Notes: generated from the sequence alone by a model not told the origin. A stretch of 64,000 bases of DNA from JAOUJD01 sp963841815 (GCA_963841815.1 CAWJEE010000015.1:1-64000); one strand, 5' to 3'; shown: positions 1-10,444, counted from the first letter of the stretch. Made by a program: numbers and translations.

Positions 1-23
1 AAGCAGGCCCGAAGGCCTGCTTT
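1..23 (-). terminator. Rho-independent terminator hairpin at window edge
   Basis: A perfect 9-bp stem (AAGCAGGCC / GGCCTGCTT) closes a four-base loop that reads TTCG on the minus strand, a very stable tetraloop. It lies just downstream of the minus-strand repeat-protein gene. Any U-tract would fall outside the window, so the terminator call rests on the hairpin and its position only. Confidence 0.6.
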
Positions 24-47
24 CGCAGAGAGAAGACTGCGACCGAA

Positions 48-307
48 TTACTTCTTCGGCGCTTCTTCTTCTTCGCCGGGGCGGCGGCGGGCTTCGCTTC
101 TTCTTTCTTCGCCGGGGCAGCGGCGGCCGGCTTGGCGGCTTCTTTCTTCGCCGGGGCGGCAGCGGCCGGCTTGGCTTCTTCTTTCTTCGCCGGAGCGGCG
201 GCGGCCGGCTTGGCTTCTTCTTTCTTCGCCGGGGCGGCGGCAGGGGCTTGGGCGAACGCGACGCCGGCGAAGGCGGTGGCGATCAGGGCAGCGATCAGCT
301 TCTTCAT
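48..307 (-). CDS. Secreted Lys/Ala/Glu/Pro-rich repeat protein (frameshift near its end)
   Basis: The minus strand from the ATG at 307 reads MKKLIAALIATAFAGVAFA, a typical Sec signal peptide with an Ala-x-Ala cleavage site. It is followed by about four tandem copies of a unit like PAKKEEAKPAAAA, a low-complexity, probably disordered periplasmic segment with alternating Lys, Glu and Ala. The frame runs off the expected end. Adding one base near position 60-66 gives a natural KKKK-APKK-stop ending at 48-50, so a one-base deletion, probably a sequencing error in a repetitive stretch, is inferred. The corrected length is about 86 residues. A terminator hairpin follows. Similar small Ala/Lys-rich exported proteins are common in Burkholderiales, but I know no assigned function. 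Confidence 0.6.
80..245. repeat. 39-bp tandem coding repeat
   Basis: Near-identical 39-base units (core CTTCTTTCTTCGCCGG followed by a GCGGC-rich part) recur about four times inside the secreted repeat protein. Each encodes a 13-residue Ala-Lys-Glu-Pro unit. Such a repeat can expand or contract and is prone to read errors. Confidence 0.75.
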
Positions 308-497
308 TGTGTGTTCCTGGAACGTAGTTTTGGGTTGGTTTCGAGCCCGCCCAGACCGAAACCTCCCGTGTCCCTGCAGACTCAGAGCGGCTAACGGGAC
401 AGGCCGTCAGGAGGTTGACACAAGCGCGTGGGCAAGCCCTTCGAGTGGCGACCGGCCGGGTCGACGGGTGCCTCGCGGGCGGACCCAGTGCTTCCCG

Positions 498-1040
498 CTA
501 CTCCTGCGGCAGGGTCAGCGTCCGGAGCCGCCACTTGCTGTCGTTGGTGAACAGCCAGGTCTCAGAGTAAGTGATCGCTCCCGTCTTGACGATTGCTGGT
601 GGCGGGGCAGGCAATGGGGACGCAACCTTCAGGGAGGCCAGCACCACGTTGTCCAACCTGGCGATGCCCGGCGAACGGACGATCTTCGAACGCATCACCT
701 TGCCGCTCCGGTCGACCGTGACATCCGCCACGATCACGCCCTGCAGAAGGTGGTGCGGCCGGCCTTCGAATAGTTGCCGTGAGTTGGCCGAGTGGATGTG
801 TTCGGCCGCCAGTCGCTTCCATTGCTCGAGGGCCGGGTCGCGAGAAGCGAGGCGGGGTCCGGAGCCGGTCGAGGGCCCGAACGCGGCCGGTGGCGCCGAC
901 GGAGCTGCGGCGGGAGCAGGCGCCGATGCGATTGGCGCTGGGGCCGCCGTCGACGAGGGAGGGGCGGAACCGCATCCAGCCGTAGCGACCATCACGGCCG
1001 AAGCGGCTGCAACCATAAAGTTTTGGCGCTTCAGCATCAT
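498..1040 (-). CDS. Lipoprotein with TonB C-terminal-like domain
   Basis: This 180-residue protein starts with a lipoprotein-type signal ending ATAGC (Cys about residue 23), followed by an Ala/Pro/Ser-rich linker. The C-terminal third reads VIVADVTVDRSGKVMRSKIV and then LDNVVLASLKVASPLPAPP, the pattern of the TonB C-terminal / energy-transducer fold. The start codon directly follows the stop of the TonB-dependent receptor with no gap (TGA-ATG-ATG), so the two are translationally coupled. An inner-membrane TonB normally has an N-terminal helix rather than a lipid anchor. This protein may therefore be a periplasmic partner of the receptor rather than a true TonB. Its role is inferred from the fold signature and position only. 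Confidence 0.6.
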   Translation of the reverse strand: MMLKRQNFMVAAASAVMVATAGCGSAPPSSTAAPAPIASAPAPAAAPSAPPAAFGPSTGSGPRLASRDPALEQWKRLAAEHIHSANSRQLFEGRPHHLLQGVIVADVTVDRSGKVMRSKIVRSPGIARLDNVVLASLKVASPLPAPPPAIVKTGAITYSETWLFTNDSKWRLRTLTLPQE

Positions 1041-3203
1041 TCAGTACCTCGCATCCAGTCCGACGGCCCACGACCGTCCGGGGGCCGGCTCGAAGAACCG
1101 ACCGTTGCCTTCGTTGACGATGACCGAGCCGACGTAACGCCTGTCGAGGACGTTGTCGATGCGGAAGAAGGCGCGCAGGTTCCAAGGGCCCACAGCCAGC
1201 GCCCGCTGGACCGACAGGTTCACCACGCCCCACCCCGCCGCGAAGTCCGTGTTGCGGTCATCGACCGGCAGGCTCGACTGTGCCCGCCACTCGGCCCCGA
1301 AGTCGAGGCCGCGAGTTCGGTAATCGGCGCGGATGAATAAAGTTTCGGCCGGAACTCCCGGGAGCCTGTTCCCGGACGGCACGAGCACCGACGGTCGAGC
1401 GCATGGCGCCGCCGGGCACGCCACGAACGGCTCCGAATACGTCGCGCGGATGGTGGCAAGCGCCGCTTGCAGCGACAGGCTCGTCGTGGGTCGCCAGCCG
1501 ATGCTCGCCTCGGCGCCATGCCGCTGCGTCGCCGCCGCGTTGCCGAACGAGGAACGCCCTCCCACGTTGGCCAGCACGACGATGTCATCCTCGGTGCGCA
1601 CGCCGAAGAGGGCCACGGTCGCGCTCAGCGACGCCGACGGCAGGAGCTTCACTCCCACCTCGACGTTGTCGCTGCGCGCCGGCCTCAGCGACGTGTTCAG
1701 CCCGGCGCTGCCGTCGGGCCGGTAGGCGAGCTCGTTCAGCGTCGGCGTCTCGAACCCGCGGCCGTAGGAGGCGTACCAGCTCGTCGACGGTGCCGGGCGA
1801 TAGACGACGCCGACGACCGGATTGACGCTGCTCATAGCGACGCCGCCCGAGTCGTTGCCGTTCGACAGGTAGCGGTCGTCGCTACGGAACTCGACGCGTG
1901 ATGCGCGCGCCCCGGCGGTGAGTTTCCACCGCGGCGCGACGTCGGCCTCGAGCTGGAGGTATGCGTCGCTCGACGTCACCGTGTTGCGCTCGTCCCGCCG
2001 CAGCCGCCCCATCACGCCGAGCGTGCTGCCGACGAAGTTCTCGTAGCCGCGCCGGTCCTCGTCGAGGCGTTCCAGGTTGACGCCGACGGTCAGCGTCGCG
2101 CGGTCGAAGAACTTCTGCACGCGTGCGTCGATGCCGTCGAACCGTCGATCGAAGTCGATCACGCCGCCCGGGTGCGAGCTGCTCGCCTGCGCCGCCACCG
2201 GGATCGCCTGGTACTGCGTCACCTCGCGGCTGCCGAGCCAGGCCACCACGATCGAGCGCCAGCCCTCCCCGAGGTCGCTGGTCAGTTCGCCTCCGAGCTG
2301 GGACTGCCTGGCCGACTTGCGAGTGTCGAACTGGAGCGCCTGTGGCGCGGCCTGCCGCGGATCGTCTTCGGCCTGCGCGCGGGTGAGCCCGAGCGGATCC
2401 TTCGAGTCGGGCATGTCAAGGCTGTTCACCGACACACGAAGCTGCCCGAGCCGGGTCTGCGCGGCGGCGCGCAGGTTGACCACGTCGCGCGTCGCCTGGC
2501 TGTGCTCCCGGTAGCCCTCCGTCGAGAAGCGACTGCCGTCGAGCGAAATGGAGGCCGCGTCGCCGCCAGCCGCAAGGCTCACGCCCGTTCGCCAAGTGCC
2601 GTAGCCGCCAACCGCGGTTGTGGCCTCCGCGGTCGGTTCCGACGGCCCCACGCGCGTGGTCATTGCGATCACGCCGCCCGACGAATTGCCGTACAGCGCC
2701 GAGAACGGGCCACGCAGCACTTCGATCCGGTCGACCGCGTCCAGGGGGAAGTGCGACACCTGGCCCTGCCCATCGGGCTGCGAGGCGGGAATGCCGTCGA
2801 GGTAGAGCCGCACGCCGCGCACTCCGAACGTCGAGCGCGCGCCAAAGCCGCGTATCGAAATCTGCAGGTCCTGCGCGTAGTTCTGGCGGTTCAGGGCGAC
2901 GACACCGGGCACGCGGGCGAGGGACTCCGACAGGTTGACCCGCCACTGGGCATCGCGCACTTCGCCGCGCTCGATGACGTCGACGGAAGCGGGGACGTCG
3001 AGCGCGGCGCGCTCAGTGCGCGTTGCCGTGACGACCGTGGTCTCGAGGGCGGTCGATGGCGACTGTGCGGGCGCCGCGGACGGGATCAGTGCCCACGACG
3101 CGACTGTGCCTGCAAGGAGGGCGCGCCGCGGCGTCGAGGCTGGCCAGGATCGGGCCGCCGCCGAGGCGCCGCGCGACATCCACGACCGGACCAGGCCCTT
3201 CAC
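1041..3203 (-). CDS. TonB-dependent outer-membrane receptor
   Basis: About 720 residues. After a signal region (ALLAGTVASWALIPSAAPAQ) comes a TonB-box-like ETTVVTATRTE. Next is a plug domain with SLARVPGVVALNRQN, IRGFGARSTFGVRGVRLYLD and VLRGPFSALYGNSSGGVI, then a long beta-barrel. The protein ends in an aromatic residue (GLDARY), typical of outer-membrane barrels. The family imports siderophores, cobalamin, sugars or other large ligands using TonB energy; the ligand is not evident here. The frame is open further upstream, but that part overlaps the uspA-like gene, so the GTG at 3203 or ATG at 3179 is preferred. It is followed without a gap by the TonB-C lipoprotein gene. Confidence 0.85.
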   Translation of the reverse strand: MKGLVRSWMSRGASAAARSWPASTPRRALLAGTVASWALIPSAAPAQSPSTALETTVVTATRTERAALDVPASVDVIERGEVRDAQWRVNLSESLARVPGVVALNRQNYAQDLQISIRGFGARSTFGVRGVRLYLDGIPASQPDGQGQVSHFPLDAVDRIEVLRGPFSALYGNSSGGVIAMTTRVGPSEPTAEATTAVGGYGTWRTGVSLAAGGDAASISLDGSRFSTEGYREHSQATRDVVNLRAAAQTRLGQLRVSVNSLDMPDSKDPLGLTRAQAEDDPRQAAPQALQFDTRKSARQSQLGGELTSDLGEGWRSIVVAWLGSREVTQYQAIPVAAQASSSHPGGVIDFDRRFDGIDARVQKFFDRATLTVGVNLERLDEDRRGYENFVGSTLGVMGRLRRDERNTVTSSDAYLQLEADVAPRWKLTAGARASRVEFRSDDRYLSNGNDSGGVAMSSVNPVVGVVYRPAPSTSWYASYGRGFETPTLNELAYRPDGSAGLNTSLRPARSDNVEVGVKLLPSASLSATVALFGVRTEDDIVVLANVGGRSSFGNAAATQRHGAEASIGWRPTTSLSLQAALATIRATYSEPFVACPAAPCARPSVLVPSGNRLPGVPAETLFIRADYRTRGLDFGAEWRAQSSLPVDDRNTDFAAGWGVVNLSVQRALAVGPWNLRAFFRIDNVLDRRYVGSVIVNEGNGRFFEPAPGRSWAVGLDARY

Positions 3204-3243
3204 GTCGGTCTCGTCGCCGATCGGACGCCGAGCCGCCCCGGAC

Positions 3244-3681
3244 TCAGCGAACGACGAGCACCGGGCGACGCGTGTGAGCCAGGACCCGCTGCGTCTCGCT
3301 GCCCAGGACGACCCCCTCGACACCACGCCGGCCATGCGAGGCCATCACGATCAGCCCGCAGTGATGCTTGCCGGCCGCGGCCACGATGGCCCTGTGGGGC
3401 AGGTCATCCTCGAGCATCGACGTATGGCACGGCACCCCGGCCTCGCTTGCAGCCCGCTCGACGCGTGCCAGGCGGTCGCTCGCCTCCGCGCCCACGCGCG
3501 CCCGGTAGTCGTCGGACACGACGCCGCTCGACTCGCCGATGCCGGCATACGGATACGGCGGGACCGCCGTGAACGCGATCAACTGCGCTCCCAGGGCTCG
3601 CGCCAGTTCGACCGCGGTGGAAACCGCCTTGTCGGAGAGTTCCGAGCCGTCCGTCGCCACGAGGATCTTGCCGTTGAACAT
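3244..3681 (-). CDS. Universal stress protein, UspA family
   Basis: A 145-residue single-domain protein starting MFNGKILVATDGSE, with the DGSE start of the Usp fold. It has the nucleotide-loop region MASHGRRGVEGVVLGSETQRV near the end and the terminal strand RRPVLVVR. The ATP-binding pattern G-2x-G-9x-G-S is present except that the first Gly is Ala (M-A-S-H-G), so ATP-type Usp is likely but not certain. The length is normal for the family. It lies between the atp operon terminator and the TonB receptor on the same strand. Usp proteins are cytoplasmic and induced by growth arrest or energy stress; no regulator site was recognised. Confidence 0.9.
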   Translation of the reverse strand: MFNGKILVATDGSELSDKAVSTAVELARALGAQLIAFTAVPPYPYAGIGESSGVVSDDYRARVGAEASDRLARVERAASEAGVPCHTSMLEDDLPHRAIVAAAGKHHCGLIVMASHGRRGVEGVVLGSETQRVLAHTRRPVLVVR

Positions 3682-3721
3682 GGGACCTCCGCTCGCGCCG
3701 CGTCCACAGTCGAAGCGGCGC

Positions 3722-3752
3722 AAAAGAAGAAAGGGCAGCGTCCGCTGCCCTT
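3722..3752 (-). terminator. Terminator of the ATP synthase operon
   Basis: On the minus strand AAGGGCAGC / GCTGCCCTT forms a 9-bp stem with a 4-nt loop, followed by the U-rich run TTCTTCTTTTG. It lies 22 bases after the atpC stop codon and fits an intrinsic terminator ending the atp transcript. Confidence 0.85.
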
Positions 3753-3774
3753 CGGGCTCAGGCAGGCGCGGCGC

Positions 3775-4194
3775 CTACCTGCCGCGCAGCTTGCGAATGG
3801 CCGCGAGCTGCGCCGCGATCGACGACATTTCGGCCTCGACCTTCGCGATTTCCAGGTCGCTGCTGGCGTTCCGGCGCGCTTCTTCCGCAGCCTTCAGTGC
3901 CTCGCGCGCCTTGGCCTCGTCGAGGTCCTTGCCGCGAATGGCGGTGTCGGCCAGCACAGTCACGACGTGCGGCTGCACCTCGAGGATGCCGCCGGCGACG
4001 AACACCTGCTCCTCGGCGGCCTGGTCCGCCACCTTGATGCGGACGACGCCGGGACGGATGCGCGTGATCAGCGGGGCGTGGCTCGGATAGATGCCGAGCT
4101 CACCGACCTCGCCCGGCAGCACGACGAACTCCGCCAGGCCCGAGAAGATCGACTCTTCCGCGCTGACGACGTCGACTTGGATGGTGGTGGCCAT
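3775..4194 (-). CDS. atpC: ATP synthase F1 subunit epsilon
   Basis: A 139-residue protein starting MATTIQVDVVSAEESIFSG. It carries the epsilon beta-sandwich motif GELGIYPSHAPLITRIRPG and a C-terminal two-helix part rich in Ala, Glu and Arg. Epsilon sits on the central stalk of F1, helps couple rotation and inhibits ATP hydrolysis. The frame is open upstream, but the ATG at 4194 has a GGGGAG ribosome-binding site and matches the family start. It is the last gene of the atp operon, 23 bases after atpD and just before the terminator. Confidence 0.97.
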   Translation of the reverse strand: MATTIQVDVVSAEESIFSGLAEFVVLPGEVGELGIYPSHAPLITRIRPGVVRIKVADQAAEEQVFVAGGILEVQPHVVTVLADTAIRGKDLDEAKAREALKAAEEARRNASSDLEIAKVEAEMSSIAAQLAAIRKLRGR

Positions 4195-4217
4195 CTGACT
4201 CCCCATGCGAGACGCTG

Positions 4218-5651
4218 CTACTGCAGCGTCTTCGCTTTCTCGAACGCCTCGTCGATCGAGCCGACCATGTAGAAGGCCTGCTCGGGCAGCGCGTCGCACT
4301 CGCCGTCGACGATCATCTTGAAGCCGCGGATCGTCTCCTTCAGCGGGACGTACTTGCCCGGCGAACCGGTGAACACCTCGGCGACGTGGAAGGGTTGCGA
4401 CAGGTAGCGCTGCAGCTTCCGCGCGCGCCCGACCGCCAGCTTGTCCTCGGGCGACAGTTCGTCCATGCCGAGAATCGCGATGATGTCGCGCAGTTCCTTG
4501 TATTTCTGCAGCGTCGCCTGCACACGACGCGTCGTGTCGTAGTGCTCCTCACCAACCACGTGCGGGTCGATCTGGCGCGACGTCGAGTCGAGCGGGTCGA
4601 CCGACGGATAGATACCGAGCGACGCAATCTCACGGCTCAGCACCACGGTGGCGTCGAGGTGGCCGAAGGTCGTCGCCGGCGACGGGTCGGTCAGGTCGTC
4701 GGCCGGCACGTACACGGCCTGGATCGACGTGATCGAGCCGGTCTTGGTCGACGTGATGCGCTCCTGCAGGCGGCCCATTTCCTCGGCCAACGTCGGCTGG
4801 TAGCCCACCGCCGACGGCATCCGGCCCAGGAGCGCGGAAACTTCGGTGCCGGCCAGCGTGTAGCGGTAGATGTTGTCGACGAAGAACAGGATGTCGCGGC
4901 CCTCGTCGCGGAAGCGCTCGGCCATTGTCAAACCGGTCAGGCCGACGCGCAGGCGGTTGCCCGGCGGCTCGTTCATCTGACCGAACACCATCGCCACCTT
5001 CGACTTCGACAGGTCTTCCTGCACGATGACCTTGGCATCCGACATCTCGTGATAGAAGTCGTTGCCCTCGCGTGTGCGCTCGCCGACCCCGGCGAACACC
5101 GACAGGCCGGAGTGCTGCGTGGCGATGTTGTTGATCAGCTCGAGCATCGTCACGGTCTTGCCCACACCCGCGCCGCCGAACAGGCCGATCTTGCCGCCCT
5201 TGGCGAACGGGCAGATCAGGTCGATCACCTTGATCCCCGTCTCGAGCAGCTCGACCGACGGCGACAGCTCTTCGAACTTCGGCGCCGGCTGATGGATCCC
5301 GCGGCGCTCGTCGGACTGGATCGGGCCGCGCTCGTCGATCGGGCGCCCGAGCACGTCCATCACGCGGCCCAGCACGCCCGGGCCCACCGGCACCTTGATG
5401 TTGTCGCCGGTGTTGCGGACCTTCATGCCTCGCTTCAGGCCGTCGGACGAGCCCATCGCGATCGTGCGGACCACGCCATCGCCCAGCTGCTGCTCGACCT
5501 CGAACGTCAGGCCCTGTTCGACCAGCTTGTTGCCAGCGTCCTGCTCGAGGACCAGCGCGTCGTACACGTGCGGCATCGCGTCGCGCGGGAACTCGACGTC
5601 GACGACGGCGCCGATGCACTGAACGATGGTCCCGGTGGTTACGGTGCTCAT
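4218..5651 (-). CDS. atpD: ATP synthase F1 subunit beta
   Basis: 477 residues, full length. It carries the P-loop GGAGVGKTV, the catalytic region GERTREGNDFYHEM, the Walker B area ILFFVDNIYRYTLAGTEVSA, and the DELSEED-like MDELSPEDKLAVGRARK near the C-terminus. Beta holds the catalytic nucleotide sites of F1 and makes ATP from ADP and phosphate as gamma rotates. It lies between atpG and atpC in the standard operon order. No frame problem is seen. Confidence 0.98.
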   Translation of the reverse strand: MSTVTTGTIVQCIGAVVDVEFPRDAMPHVYDALVLEQDAGNKLVEQGLTFEVEQQLGDGVVRTIAMGSSDGLKRGMKVRNTGDNIKVPVGPGVLGRVMDVLGRPIDERGPIQSDERRGIHQPAPKFEELSPSVELLETGIKVIDLICPFAKGGKIGLFGGAGVGKTVTMLELINNIATQHSGLSVFAGVGERTREGNDFYHEMSDAKVIVQEDLSKSKVAMVFGQMNEPPGNRLRVGLTGLTMAERFRDEGRDILFFVDNIYRYTLAGTEVSALLGRMPSAVGYQPTLAEEMGRLQERITSTKTGSITSIQAVYVPADDLTDPSPATTFGHLDATVVLSREIASLGIYPSVDPLDSTSRQIDPHVVGEEHYDTTRRVQATLQKYKELRDIIAILGMDELSPEDKLAVGRARKLQRYLSQPFHVAEVFTGSPGKYVPLKETIRGFKMIVDGECDALPEQAFYMVGSIDEAFEKAKTLQ

Positions 5652-5684
5652 GCTTGTTTCCTCAGTTCTCGATATTCGAATGCG

Positions 5685-6566
5685 TCAGGAAATCGCCGCT
5701 GCGCCGCCGACGATCTCGGAAATCTCTTTCGTGATGCCGGCCTGCCGCGTCTTGTTGTAGATCAGCTGCAGTTCCTCGATCACCTTCTTCGCGTTGTCGG
5801 ACGCGGCCTTCATCGCGACCATCCGTGCGCTCTGCTCGGACGCCATGTTCTCGGCCATCGACTGGTAGACCAGCGCCTCGACGTAGCGCGTCATCAGCTC
5901 GTCGATCACGCGCTGCGGGTCGGGCTCGTACAGGTAGTCCCACGCGTAGGCGCGCTTCTCCTCCGGTGTCTGCTCGAAGCGCGCGGCCGACAGCGGCAGC
6001 AGCTGCTCGATCACCGGCTCCTGCTTCATCGTGTTGATGAAGCGCGAGTAGGCGATGTAGACGCCGTCCAGCCGGCCCTCCGCGTAGCCGTCGAGCAGGA
6101 TCTTGACGGGGCCGATGAGCCGCTCCACGTGCGGCTTGTCGCCGAGCTGCACGGCATGCGCCACGATGTTCGCGTTGAGGCGCGTAAGGAAGCCGAAGCC
6201 CTTATTGCCGAGCGCGCTCGCCACGAACTTGACGCCTTCGGCCTCCCACTGCTTGACCCGCTGCAGCACCATGCGCTGCACGTTCGTGTTCAGGCCGCCG
6301 CACAGGCCCTTGTCGGTCGAGATCAGGATCAGGCCGACGTTGCGGATCGCGTCGCGCTTCACCACGAACGGATGGCGGTACTCGGGGTTGGCCAGGGCGA
6401 GGTGGGCGACGATGTTGCGGATCTTGTCGCCGTACGGGCGCGTGTTGCGCATGCGATCCTGCGCCTTGCGCATCTTGCTCGCAGCCACCATTTCCATCGC
6501 CTTGGTGATCTTGCGCGTGTTCTGCACGCTCTTGATCTTCAGGCGGATCTCTTTGGTACTTGGCAT
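5685..6566 (-). CDS. atpG: ATP synthase F1 subunit gamma
   Basis: 293 residues. The N-terminus MPSTKEIRLKIKSVQNTRKI, the internal ISTDKGLCGGLNTN and the C-terminal RQAGITKEISEIVGGAAA are the three conserved gamma blocks that form the rotating coiled-coil shaft. The start is set by the family and follows the atpA stop by 47 bases. That gap holds a perfect 14-bp hairpin ending eight bases before the ATG, and no clear Shine-Dalgarno sequence is visible. This may limit gamma synthesis relative to alpha and beta. Confidence 0.97.
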   Translation of the reverse strand: MPSTKEIRLKIKSVQNTRKITKAMEMVAASKMRKAQDRMRNTRPYGDKIRNIVAHLALANPEYRHPFVVKRDAIRNVGLILISTDKGLCGGLNTNVQRMVLQRVKQWEAEGVKFVASALGNKGFGFLTRLNANIVAHAVQLGDKPHVERLIGPVKILLDGYAEGRLDGVYIAYSRFINTMKQEPVIEQLLPLSAARFEQTPEEKRAYAWDYLYEPDPQRVIDELMTRYVEALVYQSMAENMASEQSARMVAMKAASDNAKKVIEELQLIYNKTRQAGITKEISEIVGGAAAIS

Positions 6567-6574
6567 CGTCTAAG

Positions 6575-6607
6575 CCGGCGCGATGCACGATGCGTGCATC
6601 GCGCCGG
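6575..6607 (-). promoter_or_regulatory. Strong hairpin between atpA and atpG
   Basis: CCGGCGCGATGCAC and its exact complement flank a 5-nt loop (14-bp perfect stem). On the minus-strand transcript the hairpin starts just after the atpA stop and ends eight bases before the atpG ATG, covering where a ribosome-binding site would lie. There is no U-run, so an intrinsic terminator is unlikely. A role in mRNA processing, stability or gamma translation is inferred. Confidence 0.6.
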
Positions 6608-6613
6608 ATCCAG

Positions 6614-8156
<1,543 letters not shown>

Positions 8157-8198
8157 CGTTCAACTCCGAAAATTCGTCTGGCCCGTTGAGGCAAGGGG

Positions 8199-8738
8199 TT
8201 AGGCCGTCAGGGCCGTCTGCATCTGGTTCAGCCGGGCGCGCACCGAGCTGTCGAGCACCTGGTCGCCCACGGCAATGCGAACGCCGCCGATCAGCGCCGG
8301 GTTCACCTGCACGCTCGGTCGCAGCCTGGTGCCGAAGCGCTTCGACAGCGCCGCGAGAAGGTCGCTCACCTCGCCGTCGGACAGCGGGAACGCGGTCTCG
8401 ATCAGGCAGTCCGCCACGCCCTCCGCCTCGTTCTTCAATTGCCGGAACTGCACCGCGACTTCCGGCAACACGGCGAGGCGCTGGTTCGCCACCAGCAATT
8501 TCAGGAAGTTCGTTCCGGTGGCAGGCAGCGGCTGCTTCACCATGCCGGCGAGCAGGTCGACCACCTGCGCATCGTCGAGCTTCGGGTCCGCGACCACCTG
8601 CGCGACCTGCGGATGCGACATGAGCGCCGCGAGTTCCTCGACGACCGCGAGCCACCGCTCGAGGCCTTCGCCGGACGCGCGCGCCGTCTCGAACAGCGCG
8701 TCGGCGTACGGACGGGCGATCGTGGACAGTTCGGCCAT
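8199..8738 (-). CDS. atpH: ATP synthase F1 subunit delta
   Basis: 179 residues starting MAELSTIARPYADALFETAR, the conserved N-terminal helix of delta/OSCP. The C-terminal signature is NPALIGGVRIAVGDQVLDSS. The subunit joins the top of F1 to the b-subunit stator. It starts three bases after the atpF stop and ends 42 bases before atpA. The length is normal and no anomaly is seen. Confidence 0.97.
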   Translation of the reverse strand: MAELSTIARPYADALFETARASGEGLERWLAVVEELAALMSHPQVAQVVADPKLDDAQVVDLLAGMVKQPLPATGTNFLKLLVANQRLAVLPEVAVQFRQLKNEAEGVADCLIETAFPLSDGEVSDLLAALSKRFGTRLRPSVQVNPALIGGVRIAVGDQVLDSSVRARLNQMQTALTA

Positions 8739-8741
8739 GGC

Positions 8742-9212
8742 TTACAGCTTCGCCTTCAACTGGGCGAGCAGCTCCGAATGGACCTGGGGGTTGACCTCGC
8801 GCTGCAGGATCTGCGCAGCACCGGCCACCGCGAGCACGGCGACCTGGTCGCGCAAGGAGTCCTTGGCACGCTGCATTTCCTGCGTCGCCTCGGCCTTGGC
8901 GGCCTCGACGATGCGATCGGCCTCGACCTTCGCCTGTCCCTTGGCGGCGTCGACGATGGCCTGGCCGCGCTTCTCGGCGTCGGCGATCAGCTGTTGGACA
9001 TGGCCACGCTCGGCGGCCTGCTCCTCGGCGATCTTGCGCTTGGCCTCGTCCAGGCTCTTCTGGCCGCGATCAGCCGCGGCCAGGCCGTCGGCGATCTTCT
9101 TCTGCCGCTCCTCGAGCGACTTGATCAGCGGGGGCCAGATGTACTTCATCGTCACCCAGGCGCCGATGAAGAAGACCACCAGCTGAAAGAACAGCGTGGC
9201 GTTGATGTTCAT
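8742..9212 (-). CDS. atpF: ATP synthase F0 subunit b
   Basis: 156 residues. It has a single N-terminal membrane helix (ATLFFQLVVFFIGAWVTMKY), followed by a long charged amphipathic coiled coil rich in Lys, Glu and Ala, as in the peripheral stalk of bacterial F0F1. It lies between atpE and atpH in the standard order. The start MNINATLFF matches betaproteobacterial homologues. Confidence 0.97.
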   Translation of the reverse strand: MNINATLFFQLVVFFIGAWVTMKYIWPPLIKSLEERQKKIADGLAAADRGQKSLDEAKRKIAEEQAAERGHVQQLIADAEKRGQAIVDAAKGQAKVEADRIVEAAKAEATQEMQRAKDSLRDQVAVLAVAGAAQILQREVNPQVHSELLAQLKAKL

Positions 9213-9287
9213 AGGGGAACTCGATTGGCCGGGCGGGCAGGCCCCGTCCGGCGCTGGTTCGTGAGTAGGTTCGGCAAGACCGTTCGC

Positions 9288-9533
<246 letters not shown>

Positions 9534-9578
9534 TTACTCCTTGTTGGCAGAGAGAGTTGAAGCTGTTTGGGAAAGGGG

Positions 9579-10427
9579 TCAGTGGCCTTCGTGCGCCTGG
9601 CCGATGTACACCAGGGTCAGCATCATGAAGATGAAGGCTTGCAGCAGGATGATCAGGATGTGGAACAACAACCACGCGGTGCCGGCGACGACGTGCCCGA
9701 TCGCCATGAAGACGCCCGTGGCGTTCATCGCCGCGAAGCCGCCCAGCAGCGCGATCAGGAAGAACAGCAGCTCGCCGGCGTACATGTTGCCGAACAGCCG
9801 CATGCCGAGCGACACCATCTTGGCGAGGTACTCGATGATGTTGATGCCGAGGTTGGCCACCCCGAGCGGGATCGCGTAGAGCGGGTTCTTCGACGTGCCG
9901 AACGGCGCGGTGACGAGCTCGTGCAGGAAGCCGCCGAATCCCTTGATCTTGATGCCGTAATAGATCATCAGCAGGAACACGCCGAACGACATGCCGAGCG
10001 TGCCGTTCAGGTCCGCCGTGGGCAGGGGCCGCAGGTAGTGGATGCCGAACAGGCCGGCGATCCAGGGCAGGAGGTCGACCGGAACCAGGTCGATCGCGTT
10101 CATCAGCAGGATCCACACGAACACGGTCAGCGCGAGGGGCGCGATGAAGGTGCGGTCGCCGTGGACGATCGACTTGCTCTGCTCCTCGACGAGTTCCACC
10201 AGCATCTCGACGAACGCCTGGAACTTGCCGGGCACGCCGGACGTCGCCCGCTTGGCCGCCGAACGCAGGATCCACAGCGTGACGCCGAGGATCAGGACCG
10301 AGAAGAACACCGTGTCGAAGTTGACGATCGAGAAGTCGATGATGACCTTCTGCTTCGCCGACGACAGGTGCGTCAGGTGGTGAACGATGTATTCGGTGGC
10401 GGTGGGAGCTTGGCCGGTGGCAGCCAT
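9579..10427 (-). CDS. atpB: ATP synthase F0 subunit a
   Basis: 282 residues with five or six membrane helices. The segment LGMRLFGNMYAGELLFFLIA contains the essential Arg of the proton half-channels, and the C-terminal helix ends ILLQAFIFMMLTLVYIGQAHE. With the c-ring it forms the proton path. It starts 17 bases after atpI. An N-terminal region of about 40 residues precedes the first helix, as is usual in betaproteobacteria. Confidence 0.97.
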   Translation of the reverse strand: MAATGQAPTATEYIVHHLTHLSSAKQKVIIDFSIVNFDTVFFSVLILGVTLWILRSAAKRATSGVPGKFQAFVEMLVELVEEQSKSIVHGDRTFIAPLALTVFVWILLMNAIDLVPVDLLPWIAGLFGIHYLRPLPTADLNGTLGMSFGVFLLMIYYGIKIKGFGGFLHELVTAPFGTSKNPLYAIPLGVANLGINIIEYLAKMVSLGMRLFGNMYAGELLFFLIALLGGFAAMNATGVFMAIGHVVAGTAWLLFHILIILLQAFIFMMLTLVYIGQAHEGH

Positions 10428-10444
10428 GGTGGAACCCTATTCGT

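Noticed and set aside
80..245. Short tandem repeat as CRISPR
   Set aside because: Units are adjacent without unique spacers and encode a regular peptide repeat.
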